From the NCBI RefSeq assembly GCF_000004195.4, contig NC_030677.2:97182829-97246828 (forward strand): DNA of 64,000 nt, given 5' to 3'. This document shows, in pieces, positions 11,474-23,870 of this stretch (position 1 is its first letter; each line of letters opens with the position of its first letter). The position numbers and the translations under genes are program-made. Below the pieces are notes generated by a model. It was not told where the DNA came from and did no database searches. It saw only the letters and a list, made by a program, of their open reading frames with translations. Source of the DNA: Xenopus tropicalis. Taxonomy: Eukaryota; Chordata; Amphibia; Anura; Pipidae.

Positions 11474-11680
11474 CAGGGGCAAATTTAGCAACATTTTAGA
11501 TTAGAGCTCACCACTGAAAAATTCACCCACTTTCTATTTATCATTATGGGATATTTAGAAGTGAAATTTAGAGCATATGGATAGCAAAAAGTGGCCTTTA
11601 AGCACACACTAATTTATCCCAGTGTACATTATGGCTTATGACACCTGACTGTCAACACCTCAACTGGGGTCATTTATATA
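11474..11680. repeat. Possible MITE with GGGGCAAATTTAG end
   Basis: AGGGGCAAATTTAGCAAC at the left and GGGGTCATTTATA at the right resemble the GGGGCA(G/C)ATTTA termini of other frog elements, but they are not convincing inverted repeats. Weak call. Confidence 0.3.
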
Positions 11681-11689
11681 CAGTGGAAA

Positions 11690-11795
11690 AATCTGTATGT
11701 GGGTAGTAACCTATGACAACCAATCACATGTTTGCTTTCATTGTTTGCATCTGGCTAAAAAAGGTGGATTGTTTGCTGTGGTTTGCTGTGGAGGT
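11690..11795. repeat. CTATAGCAACC repeat fragment plus short duplication
   Basis: AACCTATGACAACCAATCA is a diverged form of the repeat at 42200-42370. It is followed by a small tandem duplication, TTTGCTGTGG twice (about 11773-11792). Confidence 0.45.
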
Positions 11796-12617
11796 CAAAT
11801 GTCATATTATATCACTAGTTAAATGTTAAAAAGCCAGTTGTCTGGAAACTTTTAACCACATAGTGTATCTTAATCCATGTAGGATTGGATATGAAAATAT
11901 CTAATTTATTTGCTATTTTTTTCTGCTCAGCAAGTGTTTGAAATATCTCTCTCTCTGCAAAACATATTCAGAATTGCAATGCCAACATATAAACTTTTGC
12001 TATTTCTTTCAGCCAAAAATCATATTTGTCTATAAACTGGGGAGGGTTCTGTAAGCAGCTGCAGCAGGTGCTATAAATACATGCAAGAATCTCTGTATTC
12101 CTCTGGGATGAAAAGCTTTTTAAACAGATTATCTTGAATAAGTAACTGGGTGGCAAAACAGCAGCACAAGCACATAGCACTAATTCCACCTTATTATCAC
12201 ATCGTTATTGTCCACCCAAAAATAAATCATGGTTCAGAATTACAGAGTGTTCTAGCAAGAATGGACCACCACGACTGCTGCAGCATACCGGAAGTTCTAC
12301 TAACTACACTAAAGAATGCATTCTGTTACATATTATATTTGCATTCCAAAGTGGAATGCAAAGACAATGCATTTAGATTGAACACAGACATAACAGTGAC
12401 CATTGCTTAATGTGCTTATTTTAATTAAGATCAAGCTGTTGTCCCAAAATGACCTGGGGTCAATTGATACAGAAGTGAAAGACATTTGTCACGGCATTGA
12501 TTTTGCCAACAGCTATGTACAGAGAGAGACATTTACAGAGTTTTATTTCTGCTTTACACATCATTCACAATATCAATGTTTCTCCATATACAAATATGTG
12601 CTGTGGTGTAGCTCTCT
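11796..12617. other. Unique sequence, no gene seen
   Basis: Open frames 11968-12189 (minus) and 12150-12410 (plus) overlap in opposite directions and show no recognisable domain. No repeat recognised. Confidence 0.5.
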
Positions 12618-13617
12618 TTAAAGGGGTTGTTCTCCTTGGGTAATCATGTATACTATACATAATGATCCACCCAAGCATGGTAAATCAGGTTTCCGTGCAT
12701 ATTGATATATATCGCTTAATATGCATGCTAAAACATACCTCAATCTACTAAATTTACAGGCAGGCAGTGCTGTACAAATTGGAGAGGGAGAAGCACCTTT
12801 TGCCTTGGCAGTGCGGGTCACATGGGAGTGTTGTAACATAACAAACCTAGGCTTGCCCTTACTATAATCTAATTGGTCGGCAGCAAAATAATTTTTTTTT
12901 AAAGCATGTTCCCTAACTTTTGCAAGTATACAGCCCCTTTACACCAGGTACCTGCCTAATCCTCCACAGGAAAGTGAAAGGTCAGGCTGCAGTTCAGATG
13001 TGCAATGCTTACAGAAAAACTTGTGATTTATTTATTTGCTGGTGTGTGATAAAGCACAATGATCTTTTGACCTACAGTACTGGCTTTGTGCAAGTTATCA
13101 GTATGAACTACAAACCCCATGACATATCAGCTTAGTTACTTGCTATCAAATAGCTAAAGAGTTAACTTCTCCAGCATGTCTGCCAGATCTGTGTGGTCTG
13201 TGTGGCCTGACCTCTGTGCTTACTTATACAAGTTATTTGGATGTGCCCCCACCAATTCAGGAATTCCTTCATGATTTTGCTTTTGAAAGCAGGGCAGCAG
13301 CGTGAACAAATGGGAGGAAAGCAATTTAAATTAGTAGAGTAGATTCAGACATGTGCAGTTTATTTTGAAGCCTCTACTGCCCATACTTGGAATTGTCAGT
13401 TTTCAGCACAATGATGCAGTCCTGTCAAAAAAGGGGGTCAGCGACCCCCTACTCCTGTCACTCATACACACAGCTGTGATAGAGAGAAACACTTACTTCT
13501 GAGGTAATTATCTCAGTGATGGTAGAGGCTTATAAATGCACATACATTAGACATTTACTTAAATGACTTTATTTGCTGGGATAACTACATTTATTTGATA
13601 GCGAACCACCTCTTTAA
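12618..13617. mobile_element. Region bounded by T2-like TTAA ends (composite)
   Basis: Starts TTAAAGGGGTTGTTCTCC and ends with ACCACCTCTTTAA, both like T2-type termini pointing inward. The distance is about 1 kb, longer than the 350-450 bp of other T2 copies here, so this may be two damaged elements or chance. A perfect GGGGGTC / GACCCCC stem sits at 13433-13449. Confidence 0.4.
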
Positions 13618-13871
13618 TAATCATTTACAAGGCCTTGACTCAGGGGAGGACAAATACCTGCCCTCCTTTAGCCCAAACATACAACTGACCTAGAAATAAC
13701 TAAGCACTACACATTCATTTCCTATGGAATAAATATAATGGCCACAGCTTTATAAAATACAAGGGAAAAACAGTCACTTTTTTCACAAAATGTTAGGTAT
13801 GAAAGATTACATGTCTGAAAGGTACATAGCAATACCATCTCCCAGAGACTCCCAGAACTGAATCAGTTTGT

Positions 13872-14324
13872 ATAAAGGTAAAAACTCAGTAAGCTTTATC
13901 AGAAAAGTCTATGTAAATACAGCCATAAGCACTCACAGAAACACTGACTTCTCTGTGAAAAGATTTCTTGTGTCTGTAATTCATGTGCCAGAGACACACA
14001 ACACTCTTCTATCTCCTCTCTCCTGCTCCCCCCTCCCTCAAGAATGCTTAGAACTCACCCTCCTTAGGAATGTGGATCTGAGCCAATCAGCAGGAAGCTG
14101 ACTCATAGTCTTACAAACTGAGCATGTTCACTTGGTCTGGGTGTCTGTGCATGAGTAAGGCATTATGGGAACTTTTTTACACAGCTCAGCGTTTTTTCTT
14201 CCTGTTTGGCTTCTGATCATCTGAACAGGTGAAATATGGGGAGACTTAAGGGCACTATTGAGACAACTGAAGGTATGCCTGCAGCTTGAGATTAACTCTT
14301 TATTAGCCTTTCCTTCTCCTTTAA
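13872..14324. mobile_element. T2-type MITE
   Basis: Right end is CCTTTCCTTCTCCTTTAA, the complement of TTAAAGGAGAAGGAAAGG; the left end is eroded (ATAAAGGTAAAAACTCAG). The interior includes GAGCATGTTCACTTGGTCTG and CATTATGGGAAC, shared with the half-copy at 39503-39725; AAGTAAGCTTTATCAG-like sequence is shared with the short copy at 34092-34179. Kolobok-type TTAA insertion is expected for this family. Non-coding. Confidence 0.8.
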
Positions 14325-14485
14325 ATCTGTTAAAGTGTGTATAGATGATTCTAATTTATTGCTAGAGACTATCCTCCCAGGCTGTGACAGTAATCTTCTC
14401 TGAACCCAAAACTCAATACTCACCTTCAAAGCTTCAACTTAACCTTTACCCAATTACATCTATCCATAATTGTAAAAACTAACAC

Positions 14486-14962
14486 TATGGGGCACATGCA
14501 TTAAAATACGATTGAATCCGAATACAAAAAAATCTTATTTCTTCTAAGTTTTTGTACTGTGCGTATTTTTGTGACTTTTTTAATTTGCCTGACTTTTCCG
14601 TACCTTGCGACAATTTGTGCGTAAAATCGTATTTGTCGCACCAAGTACGAAAGTTTCGCATTCATTAAAGCTTTGTTGTCATGACTTTCCTTGGGTCAGG
14701 TTGAAGCTGTAGAGTGCCATTGAGTCCTATTGGAGGCTTCCAAAAACATGAACAGAAGTCAGAAAGGTTTTCCCGCCGTTTACGATCATTTGGTTAAGAA
14801 AATTTTGTGACTTTCGGATGGCCAATACGATATTATCGTGACTACTATAATTTTTTAGTAACCATATTCGTGACATTTGTGATTATCAGAAATTAGCGTA
14901 TCTTATCTGAATTTTACCCATTTTGGGATTCAAACTCGTACTTTGATAAATCTGCCCCTATG
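14486..14962. mobile_element. Old copy of the GGGGCACATTTACTAA foldback family
   Basis: Termini TATGGGGCACATGCATTAA and TTTGATAAATCTGCCCCTA. It contains TTGGGTCAGGTTGAAGCTG and ATTGAGTCCTATTGGAGGC, which match in inverse orientation the centre of the copy at 38938-39502. Most CpGs have decayed compared with the copy at 8550. Confidence 0.7.
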
Positions 14963-15833
14963 TTTAAGACAGGGGGAGACTGGGAATGCTTTGCTTTTTT
15001 AAAAACTGCCTCTAGGTAAAATTTAGGGGCTGATGTGATTTTAATGGCCAGTTGTGATTAAACAGCTCAAACCTACCAAGATGCCACAGTCACTAGGGAA
15101 TGTAGCTTGAGAATTGTTACACATAGATAATAATGTTTCCTTTTTAATGAAAATGCATCAATGAAACCATTTCTTCTTACAACTTTTAACAACGTTTTTA
15201 AAAATATGTACAAAATTGCAGAAATGTCACGGCAAATTACAGCAGTCAGACATCCTACTCTAGGCAGGACAGTTCTGCTTTTGAGCGCTCCATACTCTGT
15301 GCAACTTCACGTGGAATATTCATTTGTACATATAAATTATATAAGAAATGGCAAGAAAAAGAAAGATGGTGGATAGGCTACTTCCTTTAGTTTGTGAAGT
15401 AAGTTAATTTGGTTAGCATATGCCATTCCAGCAAAGGTAAAAATGAATATTCATTTCTTCCAATTCTTTATTTTACTGTATGAATGCATGGATGTATGAT
15501 ATACAGTATAAAAATTAATTTTAGAAAAAATAAAACAAATAGCATTGTCCATTATAGCGATATTTGACAAATAAATAATTATTTCCCCTAATTAGATTTT
15601 ATATATTTTACACAACGTTTCTGTATTTCAACATTTTTTGATTTAGGTTAAATGTTCAGCCTCAGGACTTAACACTCCAGATGAAGGTTTCTGTGTAACA
15701 CGAAACATTAAGTAATAAACCTTTCTATTTTTGCTCTTTCAAATGGTCTTTCTACGAATTAACTAAAAAAAATATCTTAGGAATCTGTTTTTAGTTATCT
15801 GCCTTTAACCATGCAGCAGGTCCAATAATCCTT
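14963..15833. other. Mostly unique sequence, no gene seen
   Basis: 15640-15750 (CAGATGAAGGTTTCTGTGT, ACACGAAACATTAAG, AATAAACC) may be a decayed ACGTTTCG-type repeat. The frame 15161-15376 has no recognisable domain. Confidence 0.45.
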
Positions 15834-16188
15834 TTAGAGGAGAAGGAAAGGTGGCATCACTGGGGGTTGCCAAAATGTTAGGCCCTCAGTGATTGTATTC
15901 ACTGACCTGATATCTCAGGCTGGTGCTCCAGTTCGCAAGAAAACGCACCAGCCCAGGGTACATAAAGGCCAGTGATCCTCTTCCATTTTCTTTATTCATA
16001 CAGGCTTGGTACAATATATGCAATAGAGTAAAAAGCCACACTTTGACAAAAAAGTCAGCTTTTTACTCTACTACGCAAGCACAGGCCCCACGATCACAGT
16101 GAAAGGAGAAAAAAAGCAATCTTAATTCCTGGGGGGGTGCCTAACATTTGGCACCCCCTCAATGCTTCCACCTTCCCTTCTCTTTTAA
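15834..16188. mobile_element. T2-type MITE, TCACTTGGGGG subfamily, older copy
   Basis: Starts TTAGAGGAGAAGGAAAGG (TTAA decayed to TTAG) and ends CCTTCCCTTCTCTTTTAA. The interior carries GGCTGGTGC ... GCACCAGCC, AGAGTAAAAAGCC ... GGCTTTTTACTCT and GGGTGCC blocks in the same order as the intact copy at 37216-37637. Confidence 0.8.
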
Positions 16189-17839
16189 ATACATTTTTTC
16201 CACAGCTTTAAAGCTCATTATAGTTTTGTGACTAGACCTGAGCCAGCTGCATCACTTTTTTGAAGAAGAGGAAAACATTTTTTAAGAAATAGCAACCTTT
16301 TCTGTATGACACTGACTTATCTTTTGACACTGACCTTCCACTGCCAAGGATAATCTGCCTGTTCTCAAATCTTCCCTATTTCCTATTCCAACCTTTTGTC
16401 ATTTATACATTTTACACCCATGCCCTATGGAATATTCATTACACCGATATGCCTAAATCTAGATATGATTCATTTCCTGAGTCCCTGCAGATATGCGGGA
16501 TGACATTCCAGGCAGTGGCAGCTTGTTTTCAAAAAAGTTATTTTGCTGCTGTGCTGCTGTACATTAAACATTTACACGGTCATTGGGTATGAGTGTTAAA
16601 TTATTCAAAGCATTTTCTAAGCTTTTCCGCAGGAGTAATGGAGCAAATGGTGTGGTTGTAAAATGTTTCTATTTCAAGAAACACTGATTGAGGAAATCCG
16701 TAGCATGAAGGTTGCCTTGATTTGGGTGCCTAAATTGTTTCCTGTACTATAGGAACTGAAATTAAGCTTTATATATTCTATAAATTAATTGGAAGCTGCA
16801 TGTGGCATCTCACATGAGCAATATAGAAGATGGGCAATTTAAATATTTTCATATATTTTTTCTACAGCCTTGCATTCACTACAAAAGCACAGAGCAAGAG
16901 CATTATATGATCATTAGTTGCTATGGTTATATAACTGATTTTATGTTGTTTTGTGTTAGTGTTCATTAAAAAAATATTAAAACCAAAACATCAAGGCAAT
17001 AGATAACAGTTTCATCAACAGATGGATATTGTAAATGAAAATAAGATTATATGGCTTGCTTAGTAGAGAGAGCCATTGCGCAAAAATGAGGTAAAAGGGC
17101 AATGCACTGTTGTGTTGTTTTTTTCACCATGACTTCTCGGGAGTTGCGGCTGCCAGTGCTGAATACTAAAGGCAAGGGCATATTTATAATAGGGCCTCAG
17201 ATGCATTTGCGGGCTCTGTGAAAGTGACATCATGTGCACACTGCATGTGACATCCCTTCAGTGACTTTGGTGCATGTGACATCACTGCGTGTGGAATCAT
17301 GGGTTTGCTGCGCACGATGTAGCGCCGTATTTAGGTACTGTATGGTGTCTAGGGCAGCACCAGATCTAAATAAGGTCAGCTAAAAGGTCAGCATTATTTC
17401 TGGTCATGTGATCTCTCAGGGAGCACAAAGTCCATCACTAAATGGTGACTTATTACACTAGCAAGGATCATCTCAAGAAACTGTACTGATGTAATGTATA
17501 TATGGTATATATAAGGCATGTATATCAGATTTCATCACAACCATACAAATATGAATAGCAATAATTAGCACCGCATTTTTCGTCTGGGTTCCAATGTTTG
17601 GGGTCCTGTACAAAAGCACTTACATTTTTGGTGGCTCTAACTGTGCATGCACCTGGTTGGTTATTGCTCCAAGGGAGCCAGGAACAAGGAATAGGAAGTC
17701 AAGTAGCCAGACATGGCAACAACAAACCACAAGATAAGGGGATAAGGGTCTTTTTGAGGTCTGCAAAGGTCTTATGATGTACTGTATGTTCTTGTCCTTT
17801 AACAGAAGGAAACCATAAGTTGTGACCAAAGCATTTCAC
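16189..17839. other. Unique sequence, no gene seen
   Basis: Two TGCATGTGACATC phrases occur at about 17242-17284, after a GTGACATCATG, a small diverged repeat. Otherwise AT-rich with no exon-like signal recognised. Confidence 0.5.
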
Positions 17840-18050
17840 TAGTGATGAGAGAATTTTTTTTTTTTGCCAGGCTCTGTGAAATTCTGCATTTCACCATTGG
17901 CGATTTTTTTTGTGAAACTACAACAAAAATATGAAAAAAAGTCCATTGACTTTAATGTATTTGGAGTAAGAAAAAACCTGAGGAAAAACTTAATGTATTA
18001 ATGTATTAGAGAAAAGAAGTCACACAAAAATTGTGCACATAAAAAAAATG
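17840..18050. mobile_element. TAGTGATGAGC-family MITE, right-truncated
   Basis: Left end TAGTGATGAGAGAATTTT, then GCCAGGCTCTGTGAAATTCT and CCATTGACTTTAATGTATTT, shared with the copy at 46239-46639. The canonical right end CTCATCACTA is missing. Confidence 0.7.
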
Positions 18051-19131
18051 TCTATTGTTATAATGTGGTACGGTTATCTTAATTTGAGTTGTGTGCCAGA
18101 AGCTCTTATTAACTGATAATAAACTGAACACAGGGCCAAGATTTTGCATTGGGTCTAGATACTATAGTATTTTTTTTTTTTTGCTAGTTCTTCTCGTTTA
18201 CAATACCTTGCAGCTACAGTAAGCTTTTTCCATTTTTCCAGTTTTACTATTTTATATGAGGAGAGGGATTTGCATAATCATGTATTAGATGACCTAAGCT
18301 CTCTCACTAAAGCAATCAAATCCACTAGTGGGGAATCCGAATCAATAGTATCAGAATCTGCACCTTTTACATTTACACTCTCCCCGCATACTATACAAGG
18401 TGGGAATGAATGCCACAACTTATTTGATTTTTAAATTCCATCTCAAGTAGGATGCTTTGCCTTTGCATATAGCTTTTGTTACTGTTGGTCAAGTAGCAGA
18501 AAAAGTGTGCATCTAGGTCTACATGTCAGGACTGAGCAGCTTGAATGAATCAGTAGGAATTAATGATGAAAAGGGAAAGTGGGCATTTTATGTATTAAAC
18601 CAAAAACTCTAGGTGGTACCGCTGCCAAGATGCAGGCTATAGAGTGCTTGCAGATTGTCTCATGTGCCCCAGGCAAAGCAGAAGAGATATTGGCATTGAG
18701 AAAATCAGTAGCTACATGAAAACTGTTGTATAGCTCCACAAAATCCTCAGTGATTATAATGTGGTAGTGCATATTACTTCACTGTTGTGTTATCCTCACG
18801 AAGAGAGGGAGTGTCACCCCTGAAACATTGATGTTTGTGGTTTCACTGGTAGAATAAGTGGGGTAAGCAATTTCAGTGTGTGCATCTTCTATTATGTACT
18901 GTATCTCTATTATGTATTATGTTTTGCATATGAAGAATATCAGCCCTGCCACCACCAGGGAAGTGGTTTGTTATCATGACAATCTCCAGGTAGACAAAAT
19001 GGTGCAATGCTATCCATACTACTTGAATTTTACCACCGCTGGCCACATACTGTATGTTTAAGAATGATTTTACTAAAAGTATATTAAATTGCAGAACATT
19101 AACATTAAGTAATAAAGCAATTCATTTTGTA
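18051..19131. other. Mostly unique sequence, no gene seen
   Basis: 18795-18960 contains CACCCCTGAAACATTGATG, resembling a decayed ACGTTTCG-type repeat; ends not definable. Confidence 0.45.
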
Positions 19132-19139
19132 GTCAAAAA

Positions 19140-19308
19140 TAGTGATGAGCAAACTTTATCACCAGGCATGGATTTGCAGCGAATTTCTGCATTTTACCAT
19201 TGGCGAATTGTTTTGCGAAACTTCTGTAAAAATTTGCTGCAGAAAAAGGCGCAGGCAACCAAAAAAGTGTGACAAACGCATTTTTTGGGACAGATTCGCT
19301 CATCACTA
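19140..19308. mobile_element. Intact short TAGTGATGAGC-family MITE with 8-bp duplication
   Basis: Left TAGTGATGAGCAAACTT and right AGATTCGCTCATCACTA. The octamer GTCAAAAA flanks it on both sides (19132-19139, 19309-19316), indicating hAT-type insertion. Only 169 bp long, against 312-343 bp for the copies at 28608 and 27721. Confidence 0.9.
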
Positions 19309-19394
19309 GTCAAAAATTGTCCTCTAAAAGACCATTATAGATTGATATCACCTAAGGTCCGCCCTTTATATTTAGATAGATATATAGATAGATG

Positions 19395-19510
19395 ACCTAA
19401 AATTCTAAAATTAGAATTATTTGCTTAAAATTGACCCTATGGCAGATGGCCTTCTGTAATTCTGAGCTTTCTAGATAATGGGTTTCCAGATAAGGCATCC
19501 CATACCTATA
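19395..19510. mobile_element. TACAGGTAT-family MITE, right half
   Basis: GAATTATTTGCTTAAAATTG, TTCTGTAATTCTGAGCTTTC, GATAATGGGTTTCC and CATACCTATA follow the right half of the 48978-49309 copy. The left half is missing; a short GATA run lies just before it (19372-19393). Confidence 0.65.
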
Positions 19511-19523
19511 CTACTATTTAAGA

Positions 19524-19680
19524 TTAGTGATTACCAAAAACTTTTTGGATTCTTGGCGAAATTCTGCATTCTGCTATTGCCGGATTTGTTTTAACGAAAC
19601 AGCCACAAAATTTCATTATGTAAAAAATTCAGCGAGTGAGGAAAAAGTCGCGGTCGTGTAAAAAAAGATTGCTCATCCCT
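19524..19680. mobile_element. TAGTGATGAGC-family MITE, degraded
   Basis: TAGTGATTACCAAAAAC, CTTGGCGAAATTCTGCATTC and right-end-like GATTGCTCATCCCT identify a decayed copy; no target duplication is visible. Confidence 0.55.
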
Positions 19681-19825
19681 TCTCGCATAGCCTATAACTT
19701 TGAAAAGTGGCCCTACAGAAAAACCCAAGCTGAAAAAGTAGAGCAGCGCAACAACTTACCTAGGGGCCATCTTCAGTTTATTAGAATATGCTGTGGGTCC
19801 TCGGGGGGGTTTAGTTCTCCTTTAA
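19681..19825. mobile_element. T2-type MITE, right end
   Basis: Ends GTTTAGTTCTCCTTTAA, the complement of a TTAAAGGAGAACTAAAC T2 terminus. The left boundary is uncertain and no partner end was found. Confidence 0.5.
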
Positions 19826-20573
19826 GATATTTGGCATGATGGGGATTCCTGATTACATTTCCCTATAGTGATAGTAATCCCATATCGGTATTAATATAGT
19901 GAAACAAAATAAAGGGCTCAGTTTTGTAAGAAAAAATCCTAACAATATTTTTTTTAACCTTACAAACAATTTATAACAGTTTAAATGAATTTATACAATC
20001 TCATAACGAATTCAAATGTATTAGATCATATATTTCTGCTGTTCATGTATGGCGAAATGCTACTGACACGTTGCTTTAGGTTAATAAAAAAATTATATGT
20101 TACTGTAATAGAGAAGGTTCTTATGATGCCATTTGCAATTGTTACATGTCGTGAACTGTATGTATACTGATTGATGTCTGACCTCTTGTGAAGCTTTCAA
20201 GTCAGCCAAAGCCAGAGGCAGATAGAACAGTTGCAACTGCATTATTTATATTTGATGACTAATAAGATATTCCTCTGCTGTAATGCTACGTACACAAGGT
20301 TAATATATTCAAAGGAAAACTGTCAAGAATTTGGCTTGTTATATAAAGTATATTCATGTGAATGTTGTATTTATTCAAAGCAGTACTCCATGGAAATCAC
20401 AGCTGAAACCAGAGAGAATCTGCTAGGCTTTCCTATCAGTAGTACTGAATATCTATGTGCTCATTTAGGCGAACAAAATTTCACAGCTACCTTTGACAGG
20501 TGCATAGATACTACTGGGGAAATATACTGTTTTTTTGTAATTTTTTATCAGTAAATATATATTTTATTATTAT
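19826..20573. other. Unique sequence, no gene seen
   Basis: The frame 20231-20554 (107 codons, Cys- and Tyr-rich) has no recognisable domain and no splice-site support that I can see; treated as chance. Confidence 0.5.
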
Positions 20574-20858
20574 TACAGGTATAGGACTCGTTATCCAGAA
20601 TGCACAGGACCAAGGGTATTCCGGATAAGGGGTCTTTCTGTAATTTGGATCTCCATGCCTTAAGTCTACTAAAAAATCAATAAAAAACTAAATAAACCCA
20701 ATAGGAATGTTTTGCCTCCAATAAGGATTATTTATATCTTAGTTGGGATCAATTACAAGGTACTGTTTTATTACTACAGAGAAAAAGGAAATCCGTTTTA
20801 AAATTCTGAATTATTTGATTAAAATGGAGTCTATGGGAGACAGGCTTTCCGTACTTTT
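20574..20858. mobile_element. TACAGGTAT-family MITE, right end missing
   Basis: TACAGGTATAGGACTCGTTA, CGGATAAGGGGTCTTTCTGT, TACAAGGTACTGTTTTATTA and AAATGGAGTCTATGGGAGAC match the 48978-49309 copy in order. It stops where that copy continues to GGAGCTTTCTGG. Confidence 0.85.
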
Positions 20859-21722
20859 ATTATCATTATTATTCTTTGATTCTGACCTGCTGAATGCATT
20901 ATGATTTTAAAATATTTAATTTTTCATTTGCAACTAGGCAAGTTGATACATATGGTTAAGGGATAAGGGAATGTACCTCTTAGGACTTAAAAATACATAC
21001 GGTATATCCACAGCAAATTTGTACATTTGTACTATATGTATCCACAGAATACATATAGTTTCAATAACTCTGTATTTCTTCACTTGTTAAAAAGCCATTC
21101 ATCCCTGATTCAGGTGAACTTAAAGGTGATTTTAAAATGCAAGAAAGCCAGTAAATGCCAATTTACCAATTAAAAAATCATAAGGTCTAATGACAGTGGC
21201 ACACAGGAGGTATAACGGTAATAAATAATTGGTTACTATGGGTTAGTGTCCTGGCGCAATACAGACCATCACTATTAACTAAGAAGCTGCAAATAACAGC
21301 ATCTCCTTCTTATGAAACTTATTTTAAATCTCTTTATTGTTCTCTAGATATTACTAAAACAATGCTTGTTTGAATTTATATTGCTGAAAAAGCAAATATA
21401 ATCACAAATCATGATTACATGGGGAGCAATCATTGCTATGTCCATTGCTGCTAGCATTTAGCCAATTACTCTCCAAGGATTTCAGTTTATGTGTTCTGCA
21501 CATTATGTTGTGGTATTTTTCTTTGCTGCCATAACAATAGTTCTAATTCAAGTTAAGCTATAGCAAACTTTATGTGACTGAAATATTAGCATTTTACTGA
21601 AAACCAGTTTGTTTAATATTGCACTGTTGTAGCACAATATAACAAGATTTAGCCTATGAAAATATTATAGCAATATTTCCCTGAATGTATTATTCTGTGT
21701 GAAAACTCATTTAATAAAGGGC
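20859..21722. other. Unique sequence, no gene seen
   Basis: 21230-21262 (GGTTACTATGGGTTAGTGTC) recalls the CTATAGCAACC repeat in inverse orientation. Nothing else recognised. Confidence 0.45.
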
Positions 21723-21723
21723 A

Positions 21724-21790
21724 AGGGCAGCAGCATGGCGCAGTGGTTGGCAAAGCGTTTACACTTTACAGCTCTGGGAAAGTATATAAT
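21724..21790 (+). repeat. Fragment resembling the GGCGCAGTGGTT dispersed repeat
   Basis: GCATGGCGCAGTGGTTGGCA followed by TTTACAGCTCTGGG resembles the head of an interspersed repeat I know from fish and frog DNA. Only about 65 bases are recognisable. GCGCAGTGG superficially recalls a tRNA A-box, but there is no B-box or cloverleaf. Confidence 0.4.
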
Positions 21791-21799
21791 ATCATTACC

Positions 21800-22254
21800 A
21801 GTTGAACCAGCCTCATGTATAAGAACTTCCCTAGAACACTGCATGCTATATCCAAAATCTCATAGGCTATGCTGGGAACTATATTAAAGCCGTAATTATT
21901 TCATTTTACTTCAATAAAAGAAATAAAAGTATACATTTTGCTCTTTTGCTAATTGTTTTAAATGTTTCTGGAAAAGTAACCATTAGCAACCACTCAGATG
22001 ATTGCTCTCAAAAAGATGACTTTGCTTCCTGCTGAACAGGTTTGCAATTGGTTAGTAGATTTAGGGGCAGATTTACTTAAACTCTAAAATTACTCATTTT
22101 TAAATTTGACTAAACTTATTTCCTGGAATGTCTGACATTTACCAAAATAAATCTGAAAAAAGTATAATAAAAAGTAATAATTTGCAAACATGTGCAATGT
22201 TTGGATTCAGTTTGGGTTCAGTAGAATCCTTCAGGAAACATTGGGATTTGCAGA
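21800..22254. other. Unique sequence with one MITE-like end
   Basis: TTAGGGGCAGATTTACTTAA at 22070-22089 resembles a MITE terminus, but no partner was found. Confidence 0.35.
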
Positions 22255-22354
22255 TATATGTTTTAAATTTTGAATTATTTGATTAAAATGGAGTCTATGT
22301 GAGACAACCTTCCTGTAATTCTGAGCTTGCTGGATAACAGATACTATACCTGTA
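22255..22354. mobile_element. TACAGGTAT-family MITE, right third
   Basis: GAATTATTTGATTAAAATGG, TCTATGTGAGAC, TGGATAACAG and terminal CTATACCTGTA. The left two thirds are absent. Confidence 0.75.
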
Positions 22355-22608
22355 CTTTGATAGTAAGAAGATATTAAAGACATTTTATTAAAAGTTTTTC
22401 TATTCTTATGCTTCTTCTTTCACTACTTGTATTATTTTACAAATATTCCATACATAATCAGATAAATATACTCATTGCTTAATTACATGTTAACTTTTGT
22501 ATTAACTGAAAAATGTGGAAATGTTTCTTTTGATTAGAAAACATTCTAAAAAGAGGAGATTGAGTTTTGTTTTGCTTTGCATGAAATTTTTTCTGCTTTT
22601 ATCTCAAA

Positions 22609-22726
22609 TGTATATATGTATGTATAACTTTATCTATAAAGCGCCGCAAGGCTACGCAGCGCTGTACAATCTTACAGAATACAAAATTCAACACAGGGAG
22701 GACAAGTGATATAATAAATACAATAA

Positions 22727-22763
<37 letters not shown>

Positions 22764-22811
22764 TGCTATGTGGTATGAGACACAGTAGGAAGGAGGTCCC
22801 TGCCCTGTCAT
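22609..22811 (-). repeat. AGCGCTGTACA / GCGCTTTATA dispersed repeat with (TA)n
   Basis: Read on the minus strand it contains GGGCAGGGACCTCC, TTGTACAGCGCTGCGTAGC and GGCGCTTTATAGATAAAG, a common vertebrate repeat tail. A (TA)n run (22731-22761) lies inside. A fragment of the same family is at 45885-45945 and a relative at 59618-59684. Confidence 0.6.
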
Positions 22812-23499
22812 ATGTCATATGACTTTGGGGCTTTGGGGGTGCTGCAACAGAGTGAATGGAGAGAACAGTATGTTTCAAAAACTGAAGTAAAAGGGAAAAA
22901 ACACACTATTTTACACAACACTGCATACTGCTTAATTACTAAAAGCAGGGGTGCAAGTGTTCCTTGCTCCTTGCATCTCCAGGTGTGCCTGCCTTGTGTT
23001 TGCTAATCTTCCCAAATCCACTACAGAGAAGAACAAATAGTTGCTTTCTAACACATTTTAATTTGCAAATTTATTTTAACTGTTTAATATCTGAGTACAC
23101 TTGAACTTGCAAATGCTTGCAGCTTTTTCATACTGACAACTTTACCCTGAGAAAAAAGCACTTTAAAATAAACTTTATCAATTACATAAAAACCATTATT
23201 CAAAAAATAAAGAATAAACTTCAGAAAGACAGTTTCTTCAGAATGAAAGAATACACATCAGAATGACAATGTTGCAAATCAACAATATATTATTCTTATA
23301 AATAGGTTATATATAGCCATGAAATACATTACAGTACTTTACCTTGTTTTGTAATGGGAGCACTAGAAATGAGAAGCAAATGAGAAGCAAATAGACAGCA
23401 CACAACATTTGGAAGAAAGTACTGTACTTCATCAGATGTGTGCATGTATAATATACACAGATTTTCCAGTTTCTTGGAATTGCCTGTGTGTACTGTTTC
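22812..23499. other. Unique sequence, no gene seen
   Basis: No repeat ends apart from a short local duplication, GAGAAGCAAAT twice, at 23370-23391. Confidence 0.5.
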
Positions 23500-23546
23500 A
23501 TAATCATGAAAAGTATATCATAAAAATCATGACAGAATCCCTTTAA
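23500..23546. mobile_element. T2-type MITE right end
   Basis: ATCATGACAGAATCCCTTTAA is the complement of a TTAAAGGGATTCTGTCATGA terminus, like the left end at 61283. The other end of this copy was not found. Confidence 0.5.
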
Positions 23547-23870
23547 AAATGACAACAACTCTATATGAATGAAATAAAAATGACTCTGTACTCAAAGTTC
23601 AAGAGTACAGTATATCCCCTGAAGCCATAGAGCCTAGATTTCAATGAATTAGCATTTTTAATATTTAACTACAGGTTAGTTTACCCTAGACTAGGGTGCA
23701 GTGAATGTACTCCATGTGGCATCCAAGCTATTACAACTATATGTTTATGCCTAAATGAAATACTGCTTTTAGTTAATGAACATACTGCTTTTAAATAATG
23801 CATGTATATGTCATTAAATGCATTTCTGATAGATACAACTCTACAGTAGTCATAGTAAAATACTACAGAA

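Noticed and set aside
21724..21790. tRNA-like A-box sequence
   Set aside because: No B-box (GGTTCGAATCC-like) and no cloverleaf; better explained as a fragment of a dispersed repeat.
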